NCBI GenBank assembly: GCA_030729785.1
Contig: JANQWS010000094.1
Location: forward strand, 81,984-127,512
Direction of reading: 5' to 3'
Source of the DNA: Algoriphagus sp.
GTDB taxonomy: Bacteria; Bacteroidota; Bacteroidia; Cytophagales; Cyclobacteriaceae
DNA length: 45,529 nucleotides
Positions 8,720 to 18,012 of the stretch are shown here, one piece after another. The notes beneath the pieces were generated by a model that was not told where the DNA came from, did not search any database, and saw only the letters and a list, made by a program, of their open reading frames with translations. Each line of letters starts with the position of its first letter. The first letter of the stretch is position 1. The position numbers and the translations under genes are program-made.

Positions 8720-11029
8720 ATGACTTATCCAAGCCTAATTCGAGGGCTTATTTGGACGTTGAGCCTTGCCAGCTTAGTGAGTTGCGCCCAAAATGCTGTC
8801 GCCCCACCTGAATTACAAGGAGGGGAGCAAATCAGTTACAACTTCCACATACGGCCCATTCTTTCTGATAAATGCTTTGCTTGCCACGGCCCTGATGCGA
8901 ATAAGCGAGAAGCAGAACTCCGCCTAGATACCGAAAAAGGAGCATTTACTGCTTTGAAAGATAGCCCAGGGCGATTTGCCTTAGTCAAAGGCAAGCCTCT
9001 CAATTCAGAAGTATATCACCGCATCACAAGCGCTGATCCGGGGTTAATCATGCCTCCACCTGAATCAAATCTCAGCCTTACTGACCAAGAAATTCAGTTG
9101 ATTAGCAAATGGATTGAGCAAGGAGCTCACTACGAACCCCATTGGGCATTTACTCGGGTGGAAAAGCCAAAAATACCTGCCAGCAATTGGGGAACCAATG
9201 AGATTGATCGCTTTGTAGCATCCAAAATGAAAAATAAGGGACTGGAACCTAATCCAGAGGCTAGTTCCTACGAACTCATCAAGCGCGCAAGCTTGGACCT
9301 CACCGGACTTCCTCCTTCGCTGGAAATTCTGGAAAAATATGCAGGATTTTCAGGGGAAAATACCTACGAAAATTTACTAGATCAACTCCTCAGTAGCCCC
9401 TCCTACGGGGAAAAAATGGCTATTCTCTGGTTGGACATCTCTCGCTACTCTGATAGCTATGGCTACCAGGACGATAATATCCGATCCCAATGGCCATTCC
9501 GAGATTGGGTAATTCATGCCTTCAATAAAAATCTGAGATATGATGAATTTTTGACCTGGCAACTTGCAGGAGATCTACTCCCTAATCCCACTAAGGAGCA
9601 ACTTTTGGCAACCGCCTTCAATAGAAATCACAAATACACGGAAGAAGGTGGAATCATTGAAGAAGAGTACCGAGTGGAATACGTGCTTGACAAAACCAAT
9701 ACGTTCAGCAAAGGAATATTAGGCATCACCATGGAATGTGCACAATGTCACGACCATAAGTACGATCCTGTCTCCCAGGAAGAATATTACCAACTTTATG
9801 CTTTTTTCAACAACTCACAAGAAAAGGGCTTTGAGGGAGATGTAAGTGTTTCCAAACCAGCAAAAACTCCTATCCTTTGGATTGAACGAAACGACCTAGA
9901 CGGCATACTCAGTTTTATCAATCACCCCGATTCTAGCAAGTTAAGCGTGTCGGTGATGGGTGAATTGGAACAAAAACGGACTACTTATATCCTGAACAGA
10001 GGTGCTTACGACTCCCCTACACTGCCTGTGGAGTCCTCCACCCCAAACTCAATCTTACCCTTCCCTACTACTTTTGAAAAAAATCGATTGGGATTAGCCA
10101 AATGGACGACGCATCGAGACAATCCATTAACAGCGCGCGTTTTCGTCAACCTTGTCTGGCAAGAGATTTTTGGTAGGGGGATCGTCAAATCCGCAGGGGA
10201 CTTTGGCATGCAAGGGGATCTCCCTACACATCCAGAACTATTAAACTGGTTGGCAGCTGACTTCATGGAAAAAGGATGGGACATGAAATCACTGTTGAAA
10301 AAAATCCTTCTTTCCTCGACCTACCGGCAATCGGCCAATATTACCTCCAAACACTTGGAAGTTGACCCGGACAACCTTTATTTGGCTCGGGCTCCTCGAC
10401 TGCGCCTACCTGCAGAGAATATTCAGGACTTGGTCCTTGCTTCGAGCGGTTTACTGGTCGGAGAAATTGGAGGACCTAGTGTCAAGCCGTACCAGCCCTC
10501 CGGTCTCTGGGAAGCAGCTACCTCAGGACGCGGAGTCCTAGCCAACTACCAACAGGATACAGGAAATAAATTGTACCGCAGAGGGATTTACAACTTTATC
10601 AAACTAACCGTCCCTCCACCAAAGGCGATCATTTTCGACTCTAGCAACAGGGATCGTTGTGAAGTATCTAGAAATAGAACCAACACCCCACTTCAGGCCC
10701 TTGCCATGATGAATGACCCCATGGTGCTAGAGGCTTCTCGCGTCTTAGCCACCAAGCTGTCAGAGAAATACAGCAACTCAGATCAAGCCATTACCGAAGC
10801 TTTCAAACGAATTGTGTGCAGAGAATTAAAGTCGGAAGAAAATCAATTGCTCCAAAATTACTACAGCGCTGAGCTTAAACACTTTCAAACAAATCCAAAA
10901 GATGCTGCAGCAATCTTGGATGTGGGCGAATTCCCCATCCACCCTCAAGCAATTACCCCTCAAAATGCAGCGCTCATGCAGGTCATAGTGAGCTTATACA
11001 ATTTGGAAGAAACCATTACCAAAAGTTGA
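8720..11029 (+). CDS. Planctomycete-type cytochrome c / DUF1549 / DUF1553 lipoprotein
   Basis: A predicted lipoprotein (lipobox LVSC, C22 from the ATG at 8720). The reading frame extends upstream to a TTG at 8657, but only the ATG (or the GTG at 8711) gives a normal signal. Residues 52-56 (CFACH) are a class I c-type heme motif of the planctomycete cytochrome domain. The DUF1549 region (about 125-330) carries a second CxxCH, CAQCHDHKYDP, and DUF1553 fills about 470-730 (TARVFVNLVWQEIFGRG, RNRTNTPLQAL). The family is typically encoded next to DUF1501 proteins, as here, and is thought to act in polysaccharide oxidation or degradation; no reaction is established. At 769 residues it lacks the LamG-like insert found in many relatives. 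The DUF1501 gene starts 1 base after its stop. Confidence 0.88.
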   Translation: MTYPSLIRGLIWTLSLASLVSCAQNAVAPPELQGGEQISYNFHIRPILSDKCFACHGPDANKREAELRLDTEKGAFTALKDSPGRFALVKGKPLNSEVYHRITSADPGLIMPPPESNLSLTDQEIQLISKWIEQGAHYEPHWAFTRVEKPKIPASNWGTNEIDRFVASKMKNKGLEPNPEASSYELIKRASLDLTGLPPSLEILEKYAGFSGENTYENLLDQLLSSPSYGEKMAILWLDISRYSDSYGYQDDNIRSQWPFRDWVIHAFNKNLRYDEFLTWQLAGDLLPNPTKEQLLATAFNRNHKYTEEGGIIEEEYRVEYVLDKTNTFSKGILGITMECAQCHDHKYDPVSQEEYYQLYAFFNNSQEKGFEGDVSVSKPAKTPILWIERNDLDGILSFINHPDSSKLSVSVMGELEQKRTTYILNRGAYDSPTLPVESSTPNSILPFPTTFEKNRLGLAKWTTHRDNPLTARVFVNLVWQEIFGRGIVKSAGDFGMQGDLPTHPELLNWLAADFMEKGWDMKSLLKKILLSSTYRQSANITSKHLEVDPDNLYLARAPRLRLPAENIQDLVLASSGLLVGEIGGPSVKPYQPSGLWEAATSGRGVLANYQQDTGNKLYRRGIYNFIKLTVPPPKAIIFDSSNRDRCEVSRNRTNTPLQALAMMNDPMVLEASRVLATKLSEKYSNSDQAITEAFKRIVCRELKSEENQLLQNYYSAELKHFQTNPKDAAAILDVGEFPIHPQAITPQNAALMQVIVSLYNLEETITKS

Positions 11030-11030
11030 T

Positions 11031-12485
11031 ATGGAAAAAGAATTTTTAGAACAGGGACTCAACCACAACCGAAGGAAATTTCTTTCTCGCTTGAGTTTGG
11101 GCGTAGGCAGCGTTGCCTTGGGATCTTTATTGATTCCAGATCTTTTTTCCGGCAAGAAGGAGGCAGAAGAATCCTTGATGCGCGCCTTGCCACACTTCGC
11201 TCCCAAAGCAAAAAGAATCATTTACCTCTTTCAAAATGGTGCTCCTTCCCAGTTGGAAACTTTTGACTACAAGCCCCAACTCATCAAAAGTTTTGGGCAA
11301 GAACTCCCGGAATCCATTCGCATGGGTCAGCGCCTGACTGGGATGACCGCCGGTCAAAGTTCCTTCCCATTAGTCGGCTCCTATTTTGAATTTAACCAAT
11401 ATGGCCAGAGCCGTGCTTGGATTTCATCTCTTTTTCCTCACCTTTCAACGGTAGTCGATGACTTATGCATTGTCAAATCCATGCATACCGAGGCCATCAA
11501 CCATGATCCAGCATTGACCTTTTTCCAAACTGGAGCACAGGTAGGCAACCGACCTAGTATGGGTTCTTGGTTGAGCTATGGACTAGGTAGTGAAAATGAA
11601 AACCTACCCGCCTTTTGTGTGCTGCTCAGCCGAGGAAAAGGTAATGGGCAAGGAGTTTATTCAAAATTATGGTCCAGCGGCTTCTTGGATGCACGCCACC
11701 AAGGGGTACAATTTTCAAATTCTGAAGATCCTGTCCTTTACCTTTCCGATGCCGAGGGCATAAGCAAAGATCAGCGAAGGAGAATGCTAAATCAATTGGC
11801 GGCCATGAATGATCTCAGCTACCAGGAATTCAATGACCCACAAATTACGACGAAGGTACAGCAATACGAAATGGCCTTCCGAATGCAAACGGCAGTACCC
11901 GAAATTACGGATGTGAGCAAAGAGCCAGATTCAGTGGTCAAATTATACGGCCCAGATTGCTTGGTCCCTGGAACCTATGCGGCCAATTGCCTGCTTGCAC
12001 GGAAACTTTCTGAAAACGGAGTACGCTTTGTGCAACTCTATCACCAAGGATGGGATACACACGATAACCTCCCTAACCAGATGATCGGTCAAGCAAAAGA
12101 TGTAGATCAAGCATCGGCTGCACTTATTACCGACTTGAAGCAACGTGGGCTACTAGACGAAACCCTAGTAATATGGGGTGGAGAATTTGGTAGAACCAAC
12201 TACTGCCAGGGTAAAATCGCACCTGAAAACTATGGACGGGACCACCACCCACGTGCTTTCTCCATTTTCATGGCAGGCGGAGGGGTAAAATCAGGAATGG
12301 TCTATGGAGAAACGGATGACTTTGGATACAATATCCAAGAAAATCCAGTTCATGTACATGACTTTCAAGCTACCGTCATGCACTTGATGGGAATTGATCA
12401 TGAAAAACTAATTTACAAGCACCTCGGAAGAAGGTACCGACTCACTGATGTACATGGGAAAGTAGTCAAGGATTTAATCGCCTAA
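11031..12485 (+). CDS. DUF1501 domain protein, Tat-exported
   Basis: A 484-residue protein with a twin-arginine signal (NRRKFLSRLSLGVGSVALG, residues about 14-32). The body belongs to DUF1501, a family with an alkaline-phosphatase/sulfatase-like fold. Visible family motifs are FQNGAPSQLETFDYKP, QLYHQGWDTHD, VIWGGEFGRT and GRDHHPRAFSIFMAGGG, whose D and H residues are candidate metal ligands. It almost always accompanies DUF1549/DUF1553 cytochrome proteins. The start lies 1 base after the upstream stop and the next gene starts 10 bases after its own stop, so the three form an operon. The substrate is unknown; the neighbourhood suggests a sugar polymer or sulfated/amino sugar. Confidence 0.9.
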   Translation: MEKEFLEQGLNHNRRKFLSRLSLGVGSVALGSLLIPDLFSGKKEAEESLMRALPHFAPKAKRIIYLFQNGAPSQLETFDYKPQLIKSFGQELPESIRMGQRLTGMTAGQSSFPLVGSYFEFNQYGQSRAWISSLFPHLSTVVDDLCIVKSMHTEAINHDPALTFFQTGAQVGNRPSMGSWLSYGLGSENENLPAFCVLLSRGKGNGQGVYSKLWSSGFLDARHQGVQFSNSEDPVLYLSDAEGISKDQRRRMLNQLAAMNDLSYQEFNDPQITTKVQQYEMAFRMQTAVPEITDVSKEPDSVVKLYGPDCLVPGTYAANCLLARKLSENGVRFVQLYHQGWDTHDNLPNQMIGQAKDVDQASAALITDLKQRGLLDETLVIWGGEFGRTNYCQGKIAPENYGRDHHPRAFSIFMAGGGVKSGMVYGETDDFGYNIQENPVHVHDFQATVMHLMGIDHEKLIYKHLGRRYRLTDVHGKVVKDLIA

Positions 12486-12495
12486 ACTCTATTTT

Positions 12496-14604
12496 GTGAA
12501 ATCTAAGACGCTCAAACTATTCCTTGAAAACCTCCTCATTTTTTGGGGTGGCTTAACTTTTATTTTGCTGGTAGGTGGAGAAAATATCCAACTTCCTTCT
12601 TGGCTTCAGGTTGTAGGACGATTTCATCCCCTACTCCTTCACTTCCCCATCGCGGTCCTCATTTTGGCCATGGTCCTACTGTGGGTTCGAGATGAAAATC
12701 GAATGAAGTATTTCTCATGGTTGCTGCTTATAGGAACAAATCTGGCAGGTATAACGGTAATTGCAGGACTTTTCTTGGCTACCCAAAATTACGAGGGTAA
12801 TTCAATCGACTGGCATAAATGGACGGCCGTTGCGAGCCTAGCGCTGGCCTGTGCTTTATACTTTTCACAAAACAATAAATTACCTATCCTCAGGGCCTTA
12901 GCAATTAGCCTTACGCTTCTTATTGTGCTTACGGGGCATTTTGGAGCTGAATTGACCCATGGATCAGATTTCTTACTTGCTCCCTTAAAACAGCCGATGG
13001 AGGACAACCTTACGCTGGAGGAGGCAGAGGTATTTCAGCATTTGGTTCAACCAATTTTGCAGTCCAAATGTGTAGCCTGTCACAATGCAACTAAAGTAAA
13101 GGGAGAACTTCGGCTAGACCAGCTTACTGGAATCCAAAAAGGAGGCAAATCAGGTGCGCTTTTTGTAGCAGGTGAGCCAGAACTTTCTCTAATGATCCAA
13201 CGAATCCATCTTCCTATGGAAGATGAAGATCACATGCCCCCTAAGAATAAACTACAACTTTCGGATGAAGAGTTAGAAATCCTACAGCTTTGGGTGATTT
13301 CAGGTGCCCGATTTGATCAAAAAGTGGCAGAGCTCCCGAAAGAAGAAGCCTTTTTCCAATTGGTAGCCAATCGATTTTCTGAGGAAAAAAATTACGACTT
13401 CCCAGCAGCTGACCCAGATAAAATACGCTCTCTTACCACATTCTTCAGAAAAGTAAGCCCGATTTACCCCGGTTCGCCTGCTATTGAGGTAGCCTATTTT
13501 GGAGCTTCTGCTTTTGATCCTAAATCCTTAGACGAACTAAAACCCATCCAGAATCAGGTGGTCAAACTAACTTTAAATCGCATGCCTCTCCAAGATGCGG
13601 ACTTAAGTATAGTAGCTGATTTTCAAAATCTTGAAACCCTATACCTCAACTTTAGTAATGTTCCTGGCCTGCAACTTAAAAAGTTACTCCAGTTACCAAA
13701 TCTCCAAGTACTTGCGCTATCAGGAAACGAATTAGACGAAACAGGATTGGAGACCTTGGAAAAGATGTCCCAATTGAAAAAGCTTTTTCTTTGGCAAACC
13801 GGATTAAATGACACCAAAAAAAATAAGTTGAGCAAAGCCCTTTCTTCCACAATACTAGACTTTGGCTATGCTGACACTGGCATCATCTACCCACTCAATC
13901 CGCCTAAAATTAAGATAGATAAAATTCTATTTGAGAATCAAACAGAGGTGACATTATCCCATCCAATTCGCTCTACTGAAATTCGATATACGCTAGACGG
14001 TACCCTTCCCGATAGCATCAGTAGCCCCATCTATACCAAGCCAATTCAGCTCAATGCCTCCTCCTCACTTAGAGCAAGAGCATTTGCTTCGGGATGGATA
14101 GGAAGCAGCGATGCCAAAGAACTGCTTATCAAAAAAGGCAAATTACCAAGCAGTTACAGATTGGCAAGCCCTCCAAATCCAAAGTATGCAGCCAAAGGCG
14201 CCAGCAGCTTATTTGATGGCATCAAGGCAAAAGCCAACCATACGACTGGAGACTGGCTAGGATATACAGATTCCCCTTTGGATCTTACCCTTTCAGTGGA
14301 CACCAACCAACCTGAAAAAGTGGAGCTGAGTCTACTTTTGAATGAGGGAGCTTACATTTTCCCACCCCAATCGGTCGAAGTCTGGACCGCCTACAATCAA
14401 AAATGGAACAAGGTCAACGTAGCTCCTCAACCTATTCCTACAAAAATTCAAGAGACCCGTTTTGGCTTGATTTCAATTCCCTTACCCAATTCCCCGTTTG
14501 ATCAAATTCGTGTGAAGGTAAATCCCATCTCCAAATTACCAGCATGGCATCCTGGAGCAGGTGCCAAGGGCTGGGTGTTCGTGGATGAAGTCCTACTTCA
14601 TTAA
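12496..14604 (+). CDS. Membrane cytochrome c protein with LRR and chitobiase-like C-terminal domains
   Basis: It starts with GTG. Residues about 10-150 hold four to five membrane segments with a DUF2231-like motif (GRFHPLLLHFPIAVLIL). A planctomycete-type cytochrome c domain follows, with CVACH at 192-196 and a distal methionine region (DEDHMPPKNKLQLSDEE). LRRs occupy about 340-455. A chitobiase/beta-hexosaminidase C-terminal type domain lies at about 470-545 (STEIRYTLDGTLPDS, SSPIYTKPIQL), and the last 140 residues look like an F5/8-type or similar beta-sandwich. I infer a membrane-anchored electron carrier that also contacts a carbohydrate. It is the third gene of the cytochrome/DUF1501 operon; the following SIS gene starts 16 bases after its stop. 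Confidence 0.85.
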   Translation: MKSKTLKLFLENLLIFWGGLTFILLVGGENIQLPSWLQVVGRFHPLLLHFPIAVLILAMVLLWVRDENRMKYFSWLLLIGTNLAGITVIAGLFLATQNYEGNSIDWHKWTAVASLALACALYFSQNNKLPILRALAISLTLLIVLTGHFGAELTHGSDFLLAPLKQPMEDNLTLEEAEVFQHLVQPILQSKCVACHNATKVKGELRLDQLTGIQKGGKSGALFVAGEPELSLMIQRIHLPMEDEDHMPPKNKLQLSDEELEILQLWVISGARFDQKVAELPKEEAFFQLVANRFSEEKNYDFPAADPDKIRSLTTFFRKVSPIYPGSPAIEVAYFGASAFDPKSLDELKPIQNQVVKLTLNRMPLQDADLSIVADFQNLETLYLNFSNVPGLQLKKLLQLPNLQVLALSGNELDETGLETLEKMSQLKKLFLWQTGLNDTKKNKLSKALSSTILDFGYADTGIIYPLNPPKIKIDKILFENQTEVTLSHPIRSTEIRYTLDGTLPDSISSPIYTKPIQLNASSSLRARAFASGWIGSSDAKELLIKKGKLPSSYRLASPPNPKYAAKGASSLFDGIKAKANHTTGDWLGYTDSPLDLTLSVDTNQPEKVELSLLLNEGAYIFPPQSVEVWTAYNQKWNKVNVAPQPIPTKIQETRFGLISIPLPNSPFDQIRVKVNPISKLPAWHPGAGAKGWVFVDEVLLH

Positions 14605-14620
14605 TTTAATCTCACCAATT

Positions 14621-15361
14621 ATGGTTGCCTTAGCTTACAAAAAATACGAACAATTGCTGACCGGAAAGATGGAGCTTGCTTTCCAGCAAGAGGAATTAAT
14701 TTGTCAGGCTGCAACCCTCATCTCCAAAAGTCTTTCAGTGGAAGGATGGATCTATACCTGTGGAACAGGACATTCTCATTTATTGGCAGAGGAAATATTT
14801 TACAGAGCAGGTGGGTTTGCGCGGGTGCGCCCACTTTTACTACCCCAACTCATGCTTCATGAAAGTGCCACGGGAAGTACAGATGAGGAACGAAAGGAGG
14901 GCTATGCTCCTATCCTTTTTCAGGAGTATACAATCACTAATAAGGATGTGCTGCTCATCTCTTCCAATTCAGGAAGAAATGCAGTCCCCATTGAATTGGC
15001 CAGCTATGCCCGTCAGCAAGGCGTAAAAGTCATTGTCATCACCAATCTGGCACACAGCAAATCGGTCACCTCTAGGCACGCTTCAGGCCTCAAATTGTAC
15101 CAACTGGGAGATGTAGTCCTAGATAATTTGGGGGAAATTGGAGATGCAGCATTATCACTTGAAGGCTTGGCTACCCCCGTGGGACCTACCTCCACAGTCA
15201 TTGGTACGGCCCTACTCCAGGCAATCTGTGTCGAAGCATCCGCACAACTACTGTCTCAAGGAATCACTCCGGAAGTTTTTGCAAGTTCCAACTCAGATCA
15301 GGGAGCAGCCCATAACGAAGCTTTGCTCGAAGCCTACAAGCCCTTGGTCAAGATGCTCTAG
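14621..15361 (+). CDS. SIS-domain sugar-phosphate isomerase-like protein
   Basis: A 246-residue cytoplasmic protein with a SIS phosphosugar-binding fold: YTCGTGHSHLLAEE near residue 47 and LLISSNSGRNAVPIELA near 111 are the two phosphate-binding loops. It resembles the UPF0309/PRK02947 group of SIS proteins, whose substrates are not well defined. The frame is open for 20 codons upstream, but that part overlaps the previous gene, so I chose the ATG at 14621. Its last 4 bases overlap the end of the oppositely oriented hexosaminidase gene. In this neighbourhood it may act on a phosphorylated amino sugar. Confidence 0.85.
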   Translation: MVALAYKKYEQLLTGKMELAFQQEELICQAATLISKSLSVEGWIYTCGTGHSHLLAEEIFYRAGGFARVRPLLLPQLMLHESATGSTDEERKEGYAPILFQEYTITNKDVLLISSNSGRNAVPIELASYARQQGVKVIVITNLAHSKSVTSRHASGLKLYQLGDVVLDNLGEIGDAALSLEGLATPVGPTSTVIGTALLQAICVEASAQLLSQGITPEVFASSNSDQGAAHNEALLEAYKPLVKML

Positions 15362-17898
15362 TCGATACCAGAACTCATTCCACTTTTTCCGGAGGGCATA
15401 AATAACTTGAATCGAGGCATATACCCCGGTCGAAAGTAAATGGGCTCCCGATAAATCGGTGAATCTGCTGTAGGCTCCTCTCCTGAGTCGGTGTACCGAA
15501 TCAACATTCCTGGAAAGGCTGAATTGACCAGCACTTGCTGATCTATCACCTGTACCCCTGGTCGTGGCAAGCGATAGTCAACACCCCCAAAAATCGTTTC
15601 CAATCTTGGAAGTTCTCGTTTTCCCACCAAATTGACGAATAGATTCCATTCTTTAGATCGCTTAGATTTCATCTCGGACTCCGTGCCTTCCAGAGACCAA
15701 TCTGGGTCTCCATGCCAAGCCCGTTCAACGTAGCCTAGCATTTTTGGAAAGAGGTAATACTCTAGCATCTCTCCTCCTTTGATCGTTTCTGTCCATACTT
15801 GTCCAGATATGCCAATGATATTCTGGCGACCTTGATCAGTTAGTTTAGTGAACTTTTGTGCTTGCTCCGACCAGTTCCAGGGTTTCCCATCGATGGTTTG
15901 ATCGTGAGAAAGGTACAATTTACCAGGCACGGCCTTCCAAGACTGGTACAAATCAACTACCCCACTCCAACTATGTCCTCGCTCATCAGGATCCCATGAG
16001 TAAGCGAGATCAAAGTAGAAATTGGCGCTAGAACAAATAATGACTGGGTAGCCTGCATTTGCAAGTTTGTAGGCCATGTCCTCTCCTCCCCAGCCGGCTA
16101 CCGCATTCCAGGCATAGAGTTTCCAATCCTGGTTGGCAAATTTTGGGTTAGGACTGACGGCAGTAGTACCATGAGTCTGTCCAATTTCTTCCCATCCCCC
16201 CATCTTCCAGCCGTACTTTTGAAGGATATTGGCTGTTCGCTCGCGGAAATAATCAATCAGATCACCTGTTTGGAGTTGTGGATTTTTAGCCAAAAAATCT
16301 GCACAAATTGGGGATGCCGACCACACTCCCTTGGGTACTTCATCTCCTCCACTGTGCCAATTTTTAGGCTCAACACCTGCAGCAGCATACATTTTTCCAA
16401 TTTCAACCACCAGTTTATCATAGAAGGCATAGGTGGATTCTTGGCAAACGCACACCGTATTGCCCCTGAAATTTTGAGCAGACAAGTACTTGGACTCATC
16501 TTCTGGATCTGCGAGACGGTAGGCAAGGGCCTCTTTCTCTAGTCCAGCTTGCATGAAGGTTCGGTATCGCTTTTCCATGGCCAGGATTGCTGCTCTAGAG
16601 TGTGCAGGGACGCCAAGTTCAGGGATCACTTCGATATTTCTGACTTTGGCGTAGGTTAAGATTTCTTGAAAATCTTTTACTGTGTAAAAGCCAGTCCCCG
16701 TGGTACTTTGGTTAGGATCTGCTCCTGATGCATAGTAAGGCCATAGAAATTCGTTCTCGTCCACTGAAAAGCCTCTTCGCGCTCCGAATTCAGTCAATTC
16801 TGGCAACCCTGGAATTTCGATTCGCCATCCCTCGTCATTGGCCAAGTTGAAGTGGAATACATTCAACTTATAAAAAGACATGAGATCCAAGAGTTTGAAT
16901 ATTTGTTCCTTGGATTGAAAGTTGCGAGCGACATCCAAGAAAAAACCTCTGTAGCCAAATGCAGGTGCATCTTCAATCTCTACTTGAGGCAATTCAAGTT
17001 CATGCACCCCATCCTTCCAAAAAGCGGGAGGCAGTAGAGCCAAAAAGGAATTGACCCCATACAAGGCTCCAGTCGTAGTTGAAGCCTGAATCAGCACCTG
17101 ATCTCTTGTAATTTTTAGCGTATAGCCTTCCTTAGGGAGAGAAGTAACTTGCTCCAAACGAATATTCAAGGCAGGTGCTTTACCACTAGTTTTGGATGAA
17201 AATCCATTTTCCAATGTAGTTTCCAAGTATTCTTTGGCCTTTTCGAAGGGGGCTCCCCCTTCCAGCTGAACCCTTCCAGGGCTTACCGATACCGTAGATC
17301 CGGTATATTTCCAACTTTTAGGAGTAGGCAGGTAGGGAGGAATGCGTTGATCCGGTAATGGAAAAAGTTTTAGATTCTCGACATAGCGCTGGGCGGAGGA
17401 GGTTACAGGAAAAGGAGTATTTGCTGCGAGTTTCACCAACTCGGTCTCTGTTAGGATTTGTTTTTGGTACGTTGAGATTTCCTCTACTTTCCCATTCACA
17501 TGCAAGAAAATCAAGCCCTCAGGAGGATACGCATTTTTCAAAAATGTCCCAGAACTTCGGTAGGATAGCGAAAAAGATTCGTTGGGCTTCAAGGAGGGGG
17601 TCTCCCCTTCCCATACAAAGAAATCCCCTTGCAGATGCTTCAAACTTAGTTTCGGGTCCAAAGACTGGCTTTGAATGGAAATAAAGATGGTATTGAAATA
17701 CAACTTCCAGCCTGCATCTAACATTCCGGTTCCACGGTTGGTCAGGATGAGGGTGGCAGTATGCTGTTGAGGAGCTGTGATTTTATTTTCCTCCAAAGAC
17801 CAAGAAACATGAATTTGTGCCCATCCTTTAGAAAGGAGAAGGAAGAAAAAGAGCGTGCAAAAAAGGACGTTTCGGAAGAAAAAGGGATTCATGTTCAA
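15358..17898 (-). CDS. Secreted GH20 beta-N-acetylhexosaminidase
   Basis: Cleaves terminal beta-linked GlcNAc/GalNAc from chito-oligosaccharides or glycans. A Sec signal (residues 1-27, GWA/QIH) precedes an N-terminal chitobiase carbohydrate-binding-like domain (about 30-155), a GH20b domain (about 180-310) and the catalytic barrel from about 315. The catalytic pair D519-E520 lies in WHSGGDEVPKGVW, and FHFNLANDEGWRIEI is also diagnostic. The C-terminus (about 770-830, MLIRYTDSGEEPTADSPIYREP) is a CHB_HEX_C-type domain like that in the membrane cytochrome three genes away. At 846 residues it fits the long, chitobiase-like subgroup. It diverges from the NagX-type gene and overlaps the SIS gene end to end. 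Confidence 0.95.
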   Translation of the reverse strand: MNMNPFFFRNVLFCTLFFFLLLSKGWAQIHVSWSLEENKITAPQQHTATLILTNRGTGMLDAGWKLYFNTIFISIQSQSLDPKLSLKHLQGDFFVWEGETPSLKPNESFSLSYRSSGTFLKNAYPPEGLIFLHVNGKVEEISTYQKQILTETELVKLAANTPFPVTSSAQRYVENLKLFPLPDQRIPPYLPTPKSWKYTGSTVSVSPGRVQLEGGAPFEKAKEYLETTLENGFSSKTSGKAPALNIRLEQVTSLPKEGYTLKITRDQVLIQASTTTGALYGVNSFLALLPPAFWKDGVHELELPQVEIEDAPAFGYRGFFLDVARNFQSKEQIFKLLDLMSFYKLNVFHFNLANDEGWRIEIPGLPELTEFGARRGFSVDENEFLWPYYASGADPNQSTTGTGFYTVKDFQEILTYAKVRNIEVIPELGVPAHSRAAILAMEKRYRTFMQAGLEKEALAYRLADPEDESKYLSAQNFRGNTVCVCQESTYAFYDKLVVEIGKMYAAAGVEPKNWHSGGDEVPKGVWSASPICADFLAKNPQLQTGDLIDYFRERTANILQKYGWKMGGWEEIGQTHGTTAVSPNPKFANQDWKLYAWNAVAGWGGEDMAYKLANAGYPVIICSSANFYFDLAYSWDPDERGHSWSGVVDLYQSWKAVPGKLYLSHDQTIDGKPWNWSEQAQKFTKLTDQGRQNIIGISGQVWTETIKGGEMLEYYLFPKMLGYVERAWHGDPDWSLEGTESEMKSKRSKEWNLFVNLVGKRELPRLETIFGGVDYRLPRPGVQVIDQQVLVNSAFPGMLIRYTDSGEEPTADSPIYREPIYFRPGYMPRFKLFMPSGKSGMSSGID

Positions 17899-18012
17899 AC
17901 TTCTAATGGTAGAGACTGAATAAATTTAAGAGGAGTTATTTTTATAAGCATCTAATTTTAAATAAATTAATCAGCGAAAGATGAACCTCCCAGTACAACC
18001 CAAACATAACCC

